Below, in pieces: positions 36,401 to 51,400 of a stretch of 64,000 nucleotides of DNA. The position numbers and the translations under genes are program-made. Under the pieces are notes generated by a model that did not search any database, was not told the DNA's origin, and was given only the letters and a program-made list of their open reading frames with translations. Positions within the stretch are counted from its first letter, which is position 1. Each line of letters opens with the position of its first letter. Source of the stretch: Membranipora membranacea (Eukaryota; Bryozoa; Gymnolaemata; Cheilostomatida; Membraniporidae); assembly GCA_914767715.1 (NCBI GenBank), contig OU612070.1:573501-637500 (forward strand). The letters run 5' to 3'.

Positions 36401-39400
36401 CTTTCTTGTTACAGATCATTTAAAACCACGAGGCCTTCAGTAAACTTTCAGTGCTTCTGTGTCCCACGTTTCGACTTCATTCACAGAGTAAGGATATATC
36501 CTTACTCAGTGATGATATCAACTTGCTGCTTACAAGATCTACATGTGATCTACATTGTGATGTGATGTGATGTGATGTTACTTGGAGTCTGATGACCAAA
36601 TAAATTGACATATGGGCCAGCATTAAATACACCTGTTGCTAATAATTCACACTTCAGTATTTTGTGGTACACATCACAGAGTAAGGATATACAGAGGGGA
36701 TACTTCAATGATCGTTATAGTGCCTGCGGTTTTTGATCCAGTGGGGGAAAATCATCAATCTGGCCATCTGCAGATTTCAACAATTATATAAGTTACAATA
36801 TTAAGTTTATGCAGACATACCTACCTTTGATAGGTCATAATTCATTCTGTATTTATCCTAAAGACTGATTTCCAACTTGTTTGAAATGTCCAACCTTCAA
36901 GCTTTCCATCATATTGATGTAAGTTTTTGCTAGGATACATAGGCTATGAGTAAGCCAGGTTTTTAAAATGAGTTTTTTCATATAGATTTACATGTGACAG
37001 TTGATGGATGGCTGGTCATCAAAATTAGGAAATGTCTGTGTACTGACCCAAGCCGCTTGTTAATCTATATGATATAACTCATTTAAAAAACCCCCACATC
37101 ACTCATAGCCTATGTATCTTAGCAAAAAATGACAATAATATGGTGTATAACTCGAAGGTTGGACATTTAAAAAAAGTTGGAAATCAGTCTTTAGGATAAA
37201 TACAGAATGAATTATTACCTATCAAAGGTAGGTATGTCTGCATAAACTTAACATTGCAACTTATATAATTGTTGAAATCTGCAGGTGGCCAGATTTTCCA
37301 CCACTGGATCAAAAACCGCAGGCACTATAACGATCTTTGAAGTGTCCCCTCTGTATATCCTTACTCTGTGTACACATACCAGGCTTGATCAGCCAGTCCC
37401 CATGTTTGCAGCATATTTCTTGTGGTGCATCATTCAGACCACTATTATATCACAGAGTAAGGATATAGAAATTATTGATATAATGAAAAATTAGAGCATG
37501 GTATTATATATCCTTACTCTGTGATTTTATCATACCATGCTCTAATTTTTCATTGTATTTATCAATAATTTCTTTACTAATACACAGGTGTTACCACATA
37601 TCCCAGAATAATAATGCAAGAAATAAATCGCTAGTTTGAAGGCTTGAGGTGCTAGAATTTTTGTTCTCCCTCCCAATGTGTTCCTCGGTAGATTATACAC
37701 CTGATTGGTGAATGACACTTCCAGAACATGTGCTGCTTCCGAATTAGAAAAGAAATAGGAATATTTCTGTATACTTCCGATGGTAGAATGTCCCTTTTTC
37801 ATGGGCATTGAAAACACAACTCCAAATTATAAAAATGTTATTTTTGGGCTCAGTAAGTCGCCTTTTGTTTTCTGCATGATGAAGCTATAATATGACTTCC
37901 AAGCAAACCAACTGAAAGGAAATTGGCCCATTGTAATTTTAAGAACAAGATATGATGTGGTCCTCAATGCATAGAGTCAACTAGTCACATCCCAGATCAA
38001 ATTCAAAAACTTTTGTAGATTCTAGTTTAGTGTCATGATGTAGTTTATCATACAATGCATAGAGAGCTTGGAGTTGATGTAAAATAATGAGCTGTTGTAA
38101 GGGTTAGCTAGCCACAGAAAGCCTGTCCCCATATGGGAAACTTTAGCTCTTGCGCATTCTTTACACCACTTCGGTATTATAAATAACATACACAAAATAG
38201 GCAAAGTGATATTGGAGTTGTCATCTCACTTTCCCATAAGATCAATGAGAGGACAATTCATCATATTGCTTTGACATCAGTCAGGTAGAAATGGATTGCA
38301 GTTGATGATATTTGTGCATCTCATTTACCATTCATGCTATATGCTATTCAAGTGTAACATGTTTGTTATTCACAACATGTATGGTTTATATTATCCGCTG
38401 ATATTTTACGTTATGCAGGACGCTCACGAGTTCTTCTGTGAGGTTATTGATATGGTGAAGGAAGAAATAATCTCGCTGGATAAGCAGTCTAACTCGCCTG
38501 ATAAACCACAGAGCGAGGGCTCTACCTCAACAACCCCACAACAGCGTGTACCTCGGGAGAACTCAGGCAATAATAGTCCTGTCAACGCAAGTGTAGACAA
38601 CTTCGAGTTTGAGGTGAGAAGACAGTTATCAATTGTACTCACAACTTTTGTCTCGGTTTATGAACAAGCATCATTCCGGGAAAATAAATCTTGATATGCA
38701 TGTCAACCAGAAGGACTGCCCTACTGATATGCTTTGTCTATTCAGCTAAAGATTGCTCAATGCGAAGGTTTCTTTTGCTGAGACAATCAACTGTAGCACG
38801 GGATCCTGTTAAGTTATTCATAGCAGTTGTGTATGACATGTAAAAATGCCTCTTATAGCCCTCCACCTCTCCACTACATCCCCTGTATTTTTCCTGCTAT
38901 TTTATAGGCAATGTTTCAAATTTATAATAATTATTGTTGTCTATGTCAAAGTTATTTTTATTTTTCTGCACTTTGTTACATGGTGTCATACTTACTTACT
39001 TAGTTACCTATTTAACCCGTCACACCTTCTCCTTACACAGCTGGGTACTCGGTTAGAGTGTACAGGATGTCAGAGAGTGACATCTATATCAGAGACACAT
39101 AACGCACTGACTGTCAGCATACCTGAAGTCTATCTACAGGTGCCCTCTACTACCAATCCAGATGGCACTGCCAGCCACAAGTATGTACATAAAGTAGATA
39201 TCTATCTACATGTACCTATGTTTAGTTTCAATTTTATTCAATATAAAATCTGCATGGCGGGAATGCTGCGGGTTACTGTGCTGCTGTGTTTTTATCCTCA
39301 GTTTGTCCACGAGGAGCTTGAGTTTTGCCGGCTCTCTGGGCCTGATAAAAACCACTGAGAAATTATCTTGCCTAGAATCTCAGAGAGTTATGTATTTATT

Positions 39401-42400
39401 ATTATTATAGTTATAATCATTGGGATTAATATATAATAATTGTTCTCTGTTTTATAGGAATACGAGAATAGACACATATATACAGGATACTATAGACTCA
39501 TATTTTCAGTCTGAGACGGTAGATTTCTGCTGTGACTCTTGTGGATGTGGCAAAGCTTTGGCAACTCAAACCTTTAAAAAATTACCCAGGTGTGTTTAGG
39601 ATTATTTTCCGTCTGAGAGAATGAAGGGTAGGAGTGCATCAGTAGGCCTACCTCAATGAATACCTTCTGGTGTGGGAGATCAGTGTTCAATACTCTGCTG
39701 CTCTCACTTATTAAGTTATGTAAGATTTGCAATCCAAAACTCTTCTGGGCAAGCCTTATTGATGGTTTTAAGAGAGGGTAATTCCCATACTTTGGAAATG
39801 AAAGCGTTTAGTGATGTTTGTGTTTGTCTGTGGCCGCCAACAATTCGTTCTTGCATGTAACAATCACTTTGATGATATGATATAATGATAATATACTACT
39901 TTAGTAATCTGGCTTGCTAGTGCAGAGAAGCGCCAGGTTTCTCGCCCAAGAGGAGTGGGTTCTATTCCCACAGGGCGCAATGTTTCCATCCAATTTACCA
40001 AATACAATACAATTGTATTAAAGTTTTCGACTTATGTATATTAATGATGTTATTCCTCTTGTAGAGTATTGGTTGTGGTTGCTAAAAGATTTGACACTGT
40101 GAGGTATAATATTAAGATAGAGCAGAGATTGTGTATCAGTCGTCATATTACGCTGTCCAGCCATTGTCAGTCTCATATACCTCTGGCCCAAGGACCTACT
40201 CATAAGGTGTAAGTTTGACGGTATAGTATGGACGTCCAATCTTAACACTAGATCAATATGCATATTCATTAAATGTGAAGCTGACATGGTTATCCAATTT
40301 ACACCACAAAGCCTCAGAAGATAGGACCGTATGAAGGTGTATTGACCTTAAAACCACCTTGTTCGGTGTTGTAATGATGACCTCTGATGATGTATGAGGG
40401 CACATTGTGGCATAAGAACTATATCCTTTCACAGTGGAGAAATGTTGTGATTCATTTCTGGATTTCTTAGCAAGTCAAAGTGGTTCATTTAGCGACATGC
40501 TACCAGATTTGATCCCGTCATCAGGCTCTTTGGTTTGTCGTGTAATGAAGAAAATACTGCTTGCAGAATCAATAGCCTTGTAATATTTTATCTCAGGTAA
40601 CCTTTTTCATGATATTGGTACTTCGGTTACCATCGATGATGGTGATAAACAGTGTATTAATTTGAGCTTACATCCCTGTAAAACTGTAGAACTGGTCGAA
40701 CCGGCTTTTCTTGAGGGGTGACATTCTGTTTAGTGCCCTTCAATGATCTCCCTACTATGTAGTATATATACAATGATATATTCATTTATTGCACATAGCA
40801 AACCTGAAGTAGAGAATTGACCTCCTTTTGTTGTAGAGACTTATGGACTATACCTCACCTCAAAAAGGCAACAACACCCTCGACTTCATCAAAGGACATG
40901 GTCAAAACTAAGGCTTATTCTGATACTATCAAGCCTAGTACTGGAGTGAAGAGACTGAGCTCCTCACCTTCTAGTCCAATATCAGGGAGGGGTTCACATA
41001 CATCCCCTCCTAGGACCAAAGTGAAGAAAAGGCTTCTCCTACCATCCAGTGACAATCAGGTATTTGAGTTTACTTTATGAATTACTAAACTAGCGATGAT
41101 AGTGTTATATATGACATCACACTTTATGGACGGAGAGGTCCTAGGGCTAGGTTGTATAACCACTGTCACCTCGAGAGATCATCTCCGCCCTCATTATACC
41201 CACACACAGTCAGACAACTCCCAACAATATCTAAACCATCTCATTTTACTAAATGTGCCAATCTCTTGTCAACTCACACCATAGACCTAATAATAGAATT
41301 ATTATGAAGTCTATGACTCAAACTCATATTCTCACGATGCCGGTTTTGTTAGAAGTTGTCCGCTTATTGAGCTCAAAAAGGCAACTCCTTGAGAGTTAAT
41401 TGAAACACAATTTTGGCCATAAGAAATGCACCGATGATCTTAAACGCTTATCCAGTCATTGCTGAAATGTACATTTAACATTGTAAACTGTGGCTTTGAA
41501 CTCTATCTCTATCCCTCTCCACTTAATTTGTCTGAATATTTAACACAATCCACAATTTGGCCGAACAAAGGGCCCTGGAGGGAGCGAAATTGGTGTACTG
41601 ATTATAGAAACAGAACTTTTCAAAAAGCTTTCACCCCAGAATTGTATGGGAATTTTTAGATCTAAAGATTTTAGCTTTTTGACGATTAGACAAACAAAGA
41701 TGTTTCCATTTAGTGTTAATGATTATTACTGAACAAAGAATAAGAGTTAATTACTATTAGGCTGTAGAAATGTGCTGCCCATATGGCCGATTGTTCAGAA
41801 GCGGGCCCAAAAATTAACTAAACAAATTCCACGCATCTTGTAGAAAAAAATAGTAAAGCCATAACCTCATTCCTCTGACTGATCTTGTTCAGTGTAGTCT
41901 AGTGTAGTGTAGTCATATCGTATCTACACTACACTAATATTATTCGACACACCAATTGAGTAACTTGTCAATAAAATATCTGATAACTTTGTTTAAAAAA
42001 GCGACGCTGTTGGGTAGAATGTGCTGCCAAAAGGATCAGAAACAACAAGTGATTGGGATATTTGTGCTCCTGATATTACATAACAACTGTCATCTTTTTT
42101 AATATGACAAGTTCATATTTATCGAATAGCAAATTAGTGACACCAAATTCAATTAAAAGTGAAAATAGTTGCTGCTGACATATTGGCCAGCTTGATTTAT
42201 CAGCACGAGATAACTGATGATACAATCTCGTTTTGTCACTGTATGCAAATCCAAATATAACCGAAAAATTATATTTAAAAGTTGGAGATAATAACAACAT
42301 GTGAGCGACATTCCAAAAATGCAACCATGACTTCCACAGAGAAGAAGCATTGACAAGCCTTCATCATAGGCTTTGTACAATTGTACATTTTGGTATGAAA

Positions 42401-45400
42401 ATGTCACAGTTATTTATACTTATACTAAAAAGAAAACTTTGAATCCCAGAAAGTTGAATCATATCATATGGCTTACATCTGGTAATAGGTAATGGGTACC
42501 AGTCAATATTCCTTGTTAGATATTTTCTATCCAAGCATATATCCGGAGAATGAAGTATAATGTGCATAGAGATAGTTAGGCGGTTCCGTAGATGCCTGTT
42601 GTATAACGTTGACTGTGTCTCCGAGCTTGAGTTGTTGTATAGTTATAGCCGTACCCATTTGCTCAGTCCCTGATATATAACCACTCGCCCAAACGTACGC
42701 CGCCGGCTCACCATTTACCTGAGTACCGGAGATAATTTGTATGTGTTAGATGAAGGCACAAGATGGTCGGTATAACCAAGACATTTGAGAATTTAAACAC
42801 TTGATGCCACACTGATTGGTTGAATGAAAATGTCCATAATTATCACAGGGTTCTGCTGCAATCTGTAAATGTGATTGACCTCTACAGATTTCAGATCTCA
42901 TTGAATGAGTAACTGAACCAAACTCCTCTGAATTTCAATCTGAATAATTTACCTGCGTGACAATATACTCCTCTCAGGGCGCAGTGTTTTAAAAAAGAGA
43001 TGAAGAAAATTATTCCAGTTTATTGAATTTGAAACATTTTGCTTGTGAGAAATGTTGCTACATTGTAGGGTTATATTCACCTGTAATTCTAGCCAAGCTA
43101 TATGGTCTGCCATGGCCATCACTTGTAAGTGGAACACATAGAGTCCTTCTTTAACAGCCATGAATGATCCGTTTGATGGGTCGAATCCATGTCCCAGATT
43201 AATGTCCACCTTAGTGAAGAGGATGAGGGACTTAGTAGTTGAAGGTCCGAAATGCTCTCTCAGTCTCGCCTGAAACGCCACCTGCAATAACAACTTAGAC
43301 ATGAGAAGATGATTCTAGTGCTACAATGCGATCTACATCATAGAACAAATTAGCCGACAGTAAAAACTCTGCTAAATGTGATGTAGAGAACAAATTAACA
43401 ATCACTCATAACGCAAACATGTTTTGTGTTCTCTACTGATGTGCTCTTTAGTCAGTTAGTAAGCTAATCCATGAAATGTTGGTCAGAAATTTGACAAAGT
43501 TAGCTAATATACCATGATAACCAGTTCAGATGGAGTTCAAATTCTATTTAAATAACAAGCAAAGAAAGAGGAGAATAATTCAAATACATTTTTTCTTTTG
43601 CCACTTTTAAACTAGAGAACGTACGTATTAAGCGTAGTTGATCAGGTGCTTTTTTTTGTATCCTCTAATATGTGGTTGAATTTTATAGTAACAATGGTGG
43701 CCAAATTTTTGTGCGTTTTCCCTGCTCTTTATGTCGTTAGTCATCAAGCTTAATCAGATATTACTGCCAGTATGCAAACCTGAAGGCTTTTTTGAAATTG
43801 TTCCAATATAGACAGAGTTTAAGGGTCTAATTAACACTTAAAAGCAGTTATCTGAGCTAAATTTGGTTTAAAAGTCACAACCTTATATATCCCCTAATTA
43901 AGTTAGGAATTTTAAGCGAGTTCAATTAAGAAGCAGCCTAGGGGTAAGTTTATCTGATTTGCTGCCGATAATTTGTGCATTTTTACTATGACTTGACATG
44001 ACTCCGATTTGATGATCGGTCACCTATCTGATCCTGTAGTTGCCAGGTTTTATTGGTATATCTTTGACATGCCGTGCTTCCAATGCTGGTTTTGGATTTT
44101 AGGGAGTATTTAGGTTATCATGTATTTATACTCCTTTCTACCTTACCTTGCCTGCGCTGACCGGAGCTTGTATGATCCCTGGAGGACCTGGCTGTCCGAC
44201 AGCTCCTTTTACTCCGGGTACACCACGGAATCCTCGAGGTCCGTGTAACCCCTGCTCCCCTCTCATCCCTCGAGGTCCATCAGTACCTCGAGCTCCTACT
44301 CTCCCTGGTCCCCCCTCAGGACCTGGGGGACCATGGTATCCCTGCGGACCCTGCGCTCCAGGGAATCCTCTCACTCCCACATCACCTTTGTCACCTTCAA
44401 TTATTAACATATCTCTGCAGGTCACAGCTAAATCTGATTGCATAATGAATGCTTAATTTGGATTCTACATGGCATATTTTGATTTCTGCCCAACTTTCTG
44501 ATATCTCAATTGATTTATGATACTGGAGATAAACCCCAAACTTCAACTGTTCACTTGAGGACAAAAGTAATAAACAACATAAATAATTGTTGTCCTAGCC
44601 AAGGCTTATTAGGGTTATAGATCATCAGTAAAGTGAATTCCTTCTTCCTCTCTACTGTTCAAACCCTACCCTAATTATATTTATTACCTGAGATGCTTTT
44701 GTATGTCAGAAAAAAGAATTAGGCTGTGCACACAAATTTAAAAACACATACTTGCATTACAATTTTGTGTATCACACTAATAGATTGCTGTCGTGCCGTA
44801 TGTAAGGTGATATTACCTTTAATCCCCTGGTGACCTTGTAATCCTGGTAAGCCGACGCCTCCAGGCTCCCCACGCTCTCCTCTCACACCGTTATCTCCAT
44901 CAAATCCCGGAGCTCCTGGCAGGCCAGGCTCTCCCCTCTCACCCTTCTGCCCAACTATTAGTTCATCGTTAGAGTTGAGGGCCATCATCTGTCCGTACAA
45001 TGAGTCCTCGTCATCAGGGTTTTGTCCGCTGACGCTGTCGGCGCCCTGTATAGGGCTCAGGTCCTCTGCAGTGGCTGCCATGTCACCTCTCGTAGGGTGT
45101 AAATATTCCTCTTCTCTGCCAACCGGAGACTCAAACACCTCAAAATAATCATCATAACCTTCGCCTACATACTCAGTAACTGATCCCCGATCTGACTGAT
45201 CGCCTGATCCGGGCTCATTGTCGTCTATAAGAGGCGTTAGAATGGATTGAGTTGTGGTTAATGTTCTCTCTGTTTGTGAGGACTTGGTTGGTTGTGATGT
45301 CGTGGCTTGTCTGGTAAGAGTATGATCCTCAGTCGTTGCTGCTGACGATTGAGATTTCGCTGTGTAGTTGGCTGTTTCAGCTGTTTTAAGCATATATGGT

Positions 45401-48400
45401 GTTGTAATGTCTTTTTTATATTTAGCTGTCGTAGCTGCTGTGTATAGGCTTGGTGAATCACTACTCTCAACTGTATTAGGGGCTGCTGCTGCAGAATATA
45501 ATACATAGAAATAAGTAATAATAGTGAGATGGACCCAACATATCAACCCATCAAAGTATTGTTAGGTAAGATTGGCAGGCTGCTGGAAGAAATACACTCA
45601 TTGATGTAATGGTTGTGCGAACAACATACAATCTGATGACACATAGGTTAGTGCTGGCTCATATATACTTGACTTTAATATCGTGATCACATAAAAAATC
45701 TAAAGAAGTTATTTTTGCAATGACAAACAAAAATGTCTAGAGTCTGCCCCCTGTTGATACTGCATGAGACACTTTGTGCACGACAGATCTCACATTTATG
45801 AAAACAAAGAAAAGAGATACCCTCACCTTGTAGATGTAGACTGCTGATGGGACAGGTACACTGACATTGTGTTTCGAAGGTCGTGTATTCCACACATATA
45901 GCTAATCTGCACAAAAATCCAACACAAAATACAGATAGCAAATATAAATCCATCTTGTGGTAATCTAGTTTTATTCTTGTTCAGAAATAAAGCTACACAA
46001 AAATAAACTATAAAATGAAGTTTAGCGAATGGACAGCCATGCACAGTTTTGTAGCCATGATTAAGGTGTTTTTTGTTTCACAACGTGCAGCATGATGAGG
46101 CATCTTCTATTTTTGTGTTTTTCTTTCATCTCAGGATGCATGCAAAAAACCACACATTTCAAAAGATTAACAGTTTATATTGCCAGTGATCATTCCTAGG
46201 GGATGCAGTGCCCCACCCTTATTGATATTCTGTGCTAAGGCTAAGCCGGTGTGTGTTTAATGATGATGCGGTGAGCCCCTGCTGACCTGTATTATGCTGA
46301 TTATATACAGGTGTCTGCGGAGAGTTTATTAAGTGCAGCAGATACATCGTCAGCTTCAGCCCTCCCCATCATCACAACTACAACATACAAATACAGCAAA
46401 TACAGCAAATACAGCAACAACAAATCTCACATCATCACAGACTGAGCATGTTTTTATTCCTACTGGCTGCATTAGGCACCTGTTTATTTGTTTGCCAGCC
46501 TCAGATCATTTTGTAGAAAAATTTATTGAATCTTTAGATATAAGTGATGTTTCTGTTACTTCGTTAACCCAGCTAGCTGTTTCAACAGGTTGCTTGCATC
46601 AAGTTACCAAATCATAGGTATTGGATTTTTTCTTGTTCTAGGGTAGATACAGATGGTACGATGCCATCGTGTATCTCTCTTGTATATCTCTCTATTGCTG
46701 CGCCCAAACAATTACGATAATAACCTCCTTTACATCATGGTTACTGAATTTGTTGATTCCGTGATATAGATAATACTCACCCTTCACTGACATAAAATGA
46801 TGATCTGAAGTAAAACTCAACTACTCCCTTATTACCATTCAAGAATAAATTATTATATATCAGAAATCGATCAATGTGTTTTTTCTGTCCTTTGACTTCT
46901 TGTGTGTCTTGGTTTCAATGTTACAACAATTTTTGAGTTAAAAAGCTGAGTTTCACGCTTATTAGGATATGTATCACTCTAGATGCTCCACAGATATCTT
47001 CTAATCATGATAATATATTGAGTGTATTGTATGTTTTTGTTTGTTGGTGTAGAGTAACAGAGCTCTATCTCCTGTGAGAGCCCCTCCTTCATCTCCAGAG
47101 CTGATATACCCTCCAGACTCACCGACCAGAGATCACATGTCACCTATAGCTGCTGTATCAGCACCTCACAGAGCCCCTCACAGACGCAGACCTACAGCTC
47201 CAGTCAGACCTGTACCTAAGATTACTCTATCTACCGCTGTCGATGAGATCAAGTCTCAAAGTACTGGGTATGTGAGACAAAGTTATTCGTTGCTTGTAGC
47301 TTAATTTATACCACTTGAGATCACAAAATCAAGAAGTTGACCAATTTTAGCATAGTGTTATAATTATAAAGTCGGTGTCAAGTATAGTGCGCTGTATTTT
47401 CTTTCACATAGGTACACCTGTAGAGTTCATCGCATCAGACTGATTATCTGATGATACCTCAATGGAGGACAACTCCAAATCCATAATAATTTATTCATTG
47501 ATCCAATGTAAAATTGCTACAAAAGGATAGTACCACATAACTTAACTATTCTCAAGTGTAGTGTAGAAATACCAGAATTTCTCTAAGCTATTGTAAATTA
47601 TTTCTGTATATTCAATTTTTATTACTGAAATATTGTTATATGTATAACTAATCGTCGATACTAATAATATTTGAATTACCTATGGAGCAGCTGGATTTAA
47701 AAGAGATTCTCACTTTACTTGTTATTTGTTTACTGATAGGAAGTTCAGATTCAAGCCTCTCTCTGAGACCCACAGAGTTAATAGCTCTCTGTCAGCGGGC
47801 GATGTGAGCGGCAGCACTGCTGATAATAAGATCAGCGCAGTCAGACAGGCGCTTATATCAGATTATACAATGACTGACAACTCCGACGATGATTTCAAGA
47901 AAGCTATTGAGCTCAGCAAACTAGAACATCGACAAGGTTTGTCATGTTTTATCGTAGGCAGAGTTCCCAATATATATGGATCATGGTTGCCACTATCTCC
48001 CTTAATCAAACCCACCTGAGCACTCAGAGTAATCATTTCAGTGTATCTGAGAGAATGTTCTGAAAGAAAACTTTTGATGTAAAATGTTGTATAATAATAA
48101 AATAAAGCTATACTTTTTCTATATGATATAATAATTGATTTATAACAAGGTATGGGTTGATGGCGATTCAGATACAGTCATGATCAGGACTCTCATCAAA
48201 TTGTCTACTCATATTCGTATTCACATTTCTATCAAACCTGTATCTATGCAAGACTGCAAAAGAAATAGGTTAACTTTGAGTGCATTCAGTTCAAGAATTT
48301 CAGCATTGTGTAGAGAAAAAGTGATTAAAAATTTGAAACATTAGCAAAAAAATGTATTTCTATTTTGTACAGCAGAGAGAAAGAAGTCAACTGCAGGCTT

Positions 48401-51400
48401 TACAGCAACAAGTATGCTCTCCGAGGAAGAGCAAATGGAACTGGCCATTAAACAGAGCCTTATCGAATCGGGCATACCTACCTCCCCCATATCATCACCA
48501 CTCAAACAAGCTGCAGATCCTGGGCAATTACAGCATAGCAAAAATGTCTATAGCCGAGCCGAAGAGAAACTAATAAAATCATATTCTCAGGGTTTAAGGG
48601 GCGGATGTAGGGAGAATCAGGGACTAAGTGGTGATGGAGATACTGAGCCATCTGAGGGGGATCCCTTCCCACGTCTCAACGATTCGCTCATAATTTCCTG
48701 TGATGAGGATAGTTTAATGTCTGAGATCGACAAAACATCTGAGCAACCAAAATCTCCCACTGACAGCGCTAAGAGAAAACCTACTGACTCGGCGTCTAAG
48801 AGGAAATCTACAGACTCAGTCGCTAGGAGGAAATCTGCAGACTCGGCGGCCTTCCTGATATCCAGCGATGAGGAGACTGAGACAGAGACTCCTTCTCTGA
48901 GTAGAAGTCTGACTCACAACCACAGTAATACTAAACAGACAGACGATAGAGTTAGTAACAGCCTTAGCAGTATTTCTGATAAGAAATCCTTTGTTCAGAC
49001 TAAACTGACTTTTCCTATGTCCGGGAGATGTAGCGATAAAAAGAGAAGGAGAATTATCTTCACTCCTACTAAAGACTCTGTCAAGACATCCAGTACTGTA
49101 ATGGTCACTCCGACCCCGGTCAAATCTGACGGTAATATAACTCTCAATAATAGTCATCAAAATAAACACGAGGGGATAACTTGTAATGCAGAAGCTACAC
49201 TGAGAACCAAATCTCCGGGTGATGATGAGGAAGGGTGTGATCAAACTGTCCCAACCTCATCCAATTTCACGTCGGAAACAGGTGAGACAATTGGTGAATC
49301 AATCTTAATTTCCCAACACCTAACTTGTAAATTAATTCTAAACAGAGACAACTCAAACTTCTACCCGGCCCTAAGCTGTGTGTTACGTTTGGTCCTTATT
49401 ACTTGTCAGCATACTAGGCAGCAGATATCATCCTAACATCCTTTCTCTAAATGCGATACTGTTGATGCTTCTTATGCCTCTTATGCCTCTTATGCCTATT
49501 GCAAATATTCAACATCACTGTTGATGGGCTGGTCAAATTGCCCAGCTAGTGATTTAGTTCCTCATTCTTTAATCTTGATTCTCTGATCTGTTATTTTTAC
49601 AATGGTAATTCATCATTACACCTCAAACTGCACTAATGAGCAATCTATGTGTTATTGTTTGTGTTCTGTGACAATTACATGTGCAACACTGTGACTGGTA
49701 CCAGAAATACGCAATCACCACAATATACTCCTCCAGTAAACATCTAACCCTTCCGAAATCCGTGAAGCATTTGATGTTCCATTGTTGAATTCCCGATTTT
49801 CTGATCACCAACTGCCAAAATTGAATTTTTTTTGGGAATAATTAACATAATGGTGAAATTAATTATTTAATCTCATTTAGCAAGGTGTAATTAATTTATG
49901 AATTATTGGCTAAAGGTGACATTACTTCAGGGTTCATCTTACAGCGCAATATCAGCTCACCCCTCAGTTCCTGGACCGATTGTTTCAGAGGTACTTTGTA
50001 CCTGGTTATTATTGACGATCTACAACCATCTGAGTCAAGATCTATTTTTCAGAACGCCCTTTGTACGCAAATTCGGTGTTTTATTGGTGATTATTATTAC
50101 AATGTAACGCTGTTTAATTACATCCTGTCCTCCATTTTTTGCATCGAAAAATTTGTAACCAATTGCTTTTTCTGATTTATTTCTCACAATATTCAGTAAT
50201 ATAGGTAACTCGTGCCTCATGTTTACCTGATTTGAGTGCAGAAACTACCCGATTTTATCTCTTACCGATTCGTCTAAGTGGTCATTGATCTACAAAAAGC
50301 TGCTTCATCAGATGAGTTTCTGCAGTTTAGCCCGGATCTTAGCTGGGATTTTTGATGGATTATGCCCCTACGTCCCCCTCACTGCGTCTCACACTTCCAC
50401 CCCCTCACTGCTTCTGTTGTCGGAGCATTCGCTCATGATTATGTGTATTTTGAGAAAGCTAAGGCCTGACTGAAGTGGGAACTGGACTCCCTCAACCTTG
50501 GGCTACTCAACTGTTTAATTTGATTTTTGACTTTTTTCAGATAATGATGAGTTTATCCAAGGTGATGAAAAGGATAAAGAGAATATCAGGCCGCCCCTGA
50601 AAGATACAGAATCACAGGCTAAACACACAGACGGACATCGAGCTAAGCTTGTCAGATCTCCCTCTCAGCATAACAAAATAAAAAATCATGCTAAGGTAAG
50701 AGTCAGGATCAGTCAACAGAAATTGCCAAAAAAACGCTGCCAGTTTATTTCTCACAGAGGGAGATGTATTCCAGGTAGCTACTCAGTCTATCACTTATAA
50801 GGATTAGGTTATAGCAACAACTAAGGATTAAGTCACAACTAAACAAACGTATCACATTCAGTGTGTTATGTCTATTCTTCTACATTGATGATCCAGCAGG
50901 CTCTAATGTCAGTCAGTCTGTGATAGATTTCTGTAGCCTGACCAACCAGCCTGTATCTCTGTAGGCTGAGAGAACTAGTAGGCTATAAATAGGCAGGCTA
51001 GACGATGTTGAATTGCTGTTGAGTTTAACCCTGAAAACCCTGCCCATCTATGAGGGTACTGAGGCTATGAGGGTACTGCAATATCATGGGGCTTAGACTT
51101 GACCTGGTCAAACTAACTTAATGGTATAGTAGCTAAGGCTATTAGACCATGGATTGATTACACGAATGGATATATTGTATAGGATGTAGTATAGTATAGG
51201 ATAGTTGGGAACATGGAGTTAACACATACTCTATCTATATACTATATATGATATATACTGGTATTACTACGTTCTCTGAGAGATGTGAGAAGGGTAGATT
51301 GTCCAAATTCTAGTCCACATGTCCTGAGTGGTGAAAAACCTTGACCTATTACATACAGGAATTGGTCACACGTTGAATTGACAAGTTTTGGCCAAAGGAT

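Larger units (their letters stand above)
34454..38418 (+). other. USP37 intron with tandem array and foldback elements
   Basis: This 4 kb intron separates the exon ending RYNDFRQH from the exon starting DAHEFF. It contains the 13-bp array at 35093-36139, the short palindrome at 36482-36511, the 696-bp palindrome at 36675-37370 and the short element at 37451-37523. No exon is supported. Confidence 0.8.

Noticed and set aside
44148-44456. Plus-strand proline-rich open frame over the collagen exon
   Set aside because: It is the complement of the Gly-X-Y coding exon (Gly and Pro codons read in reverse). The minus strand is the real gene.
46311-46617. Possible USP37 exon or small gene (MQQIHRQLQPSPSSQLQHTN...)
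   Set aside because: There is an acceptor-like site, but in the required phase a stop comes before any donor. The exons 41059 and 47053 already join in phase without it.
48816-49244. 142-codon minus-strand open frame
   Set aside because: It is the shadow of the large USP37 exon 48376-49281, which is in frame with its neighbours and contains a ubiquitin-interacting motif.
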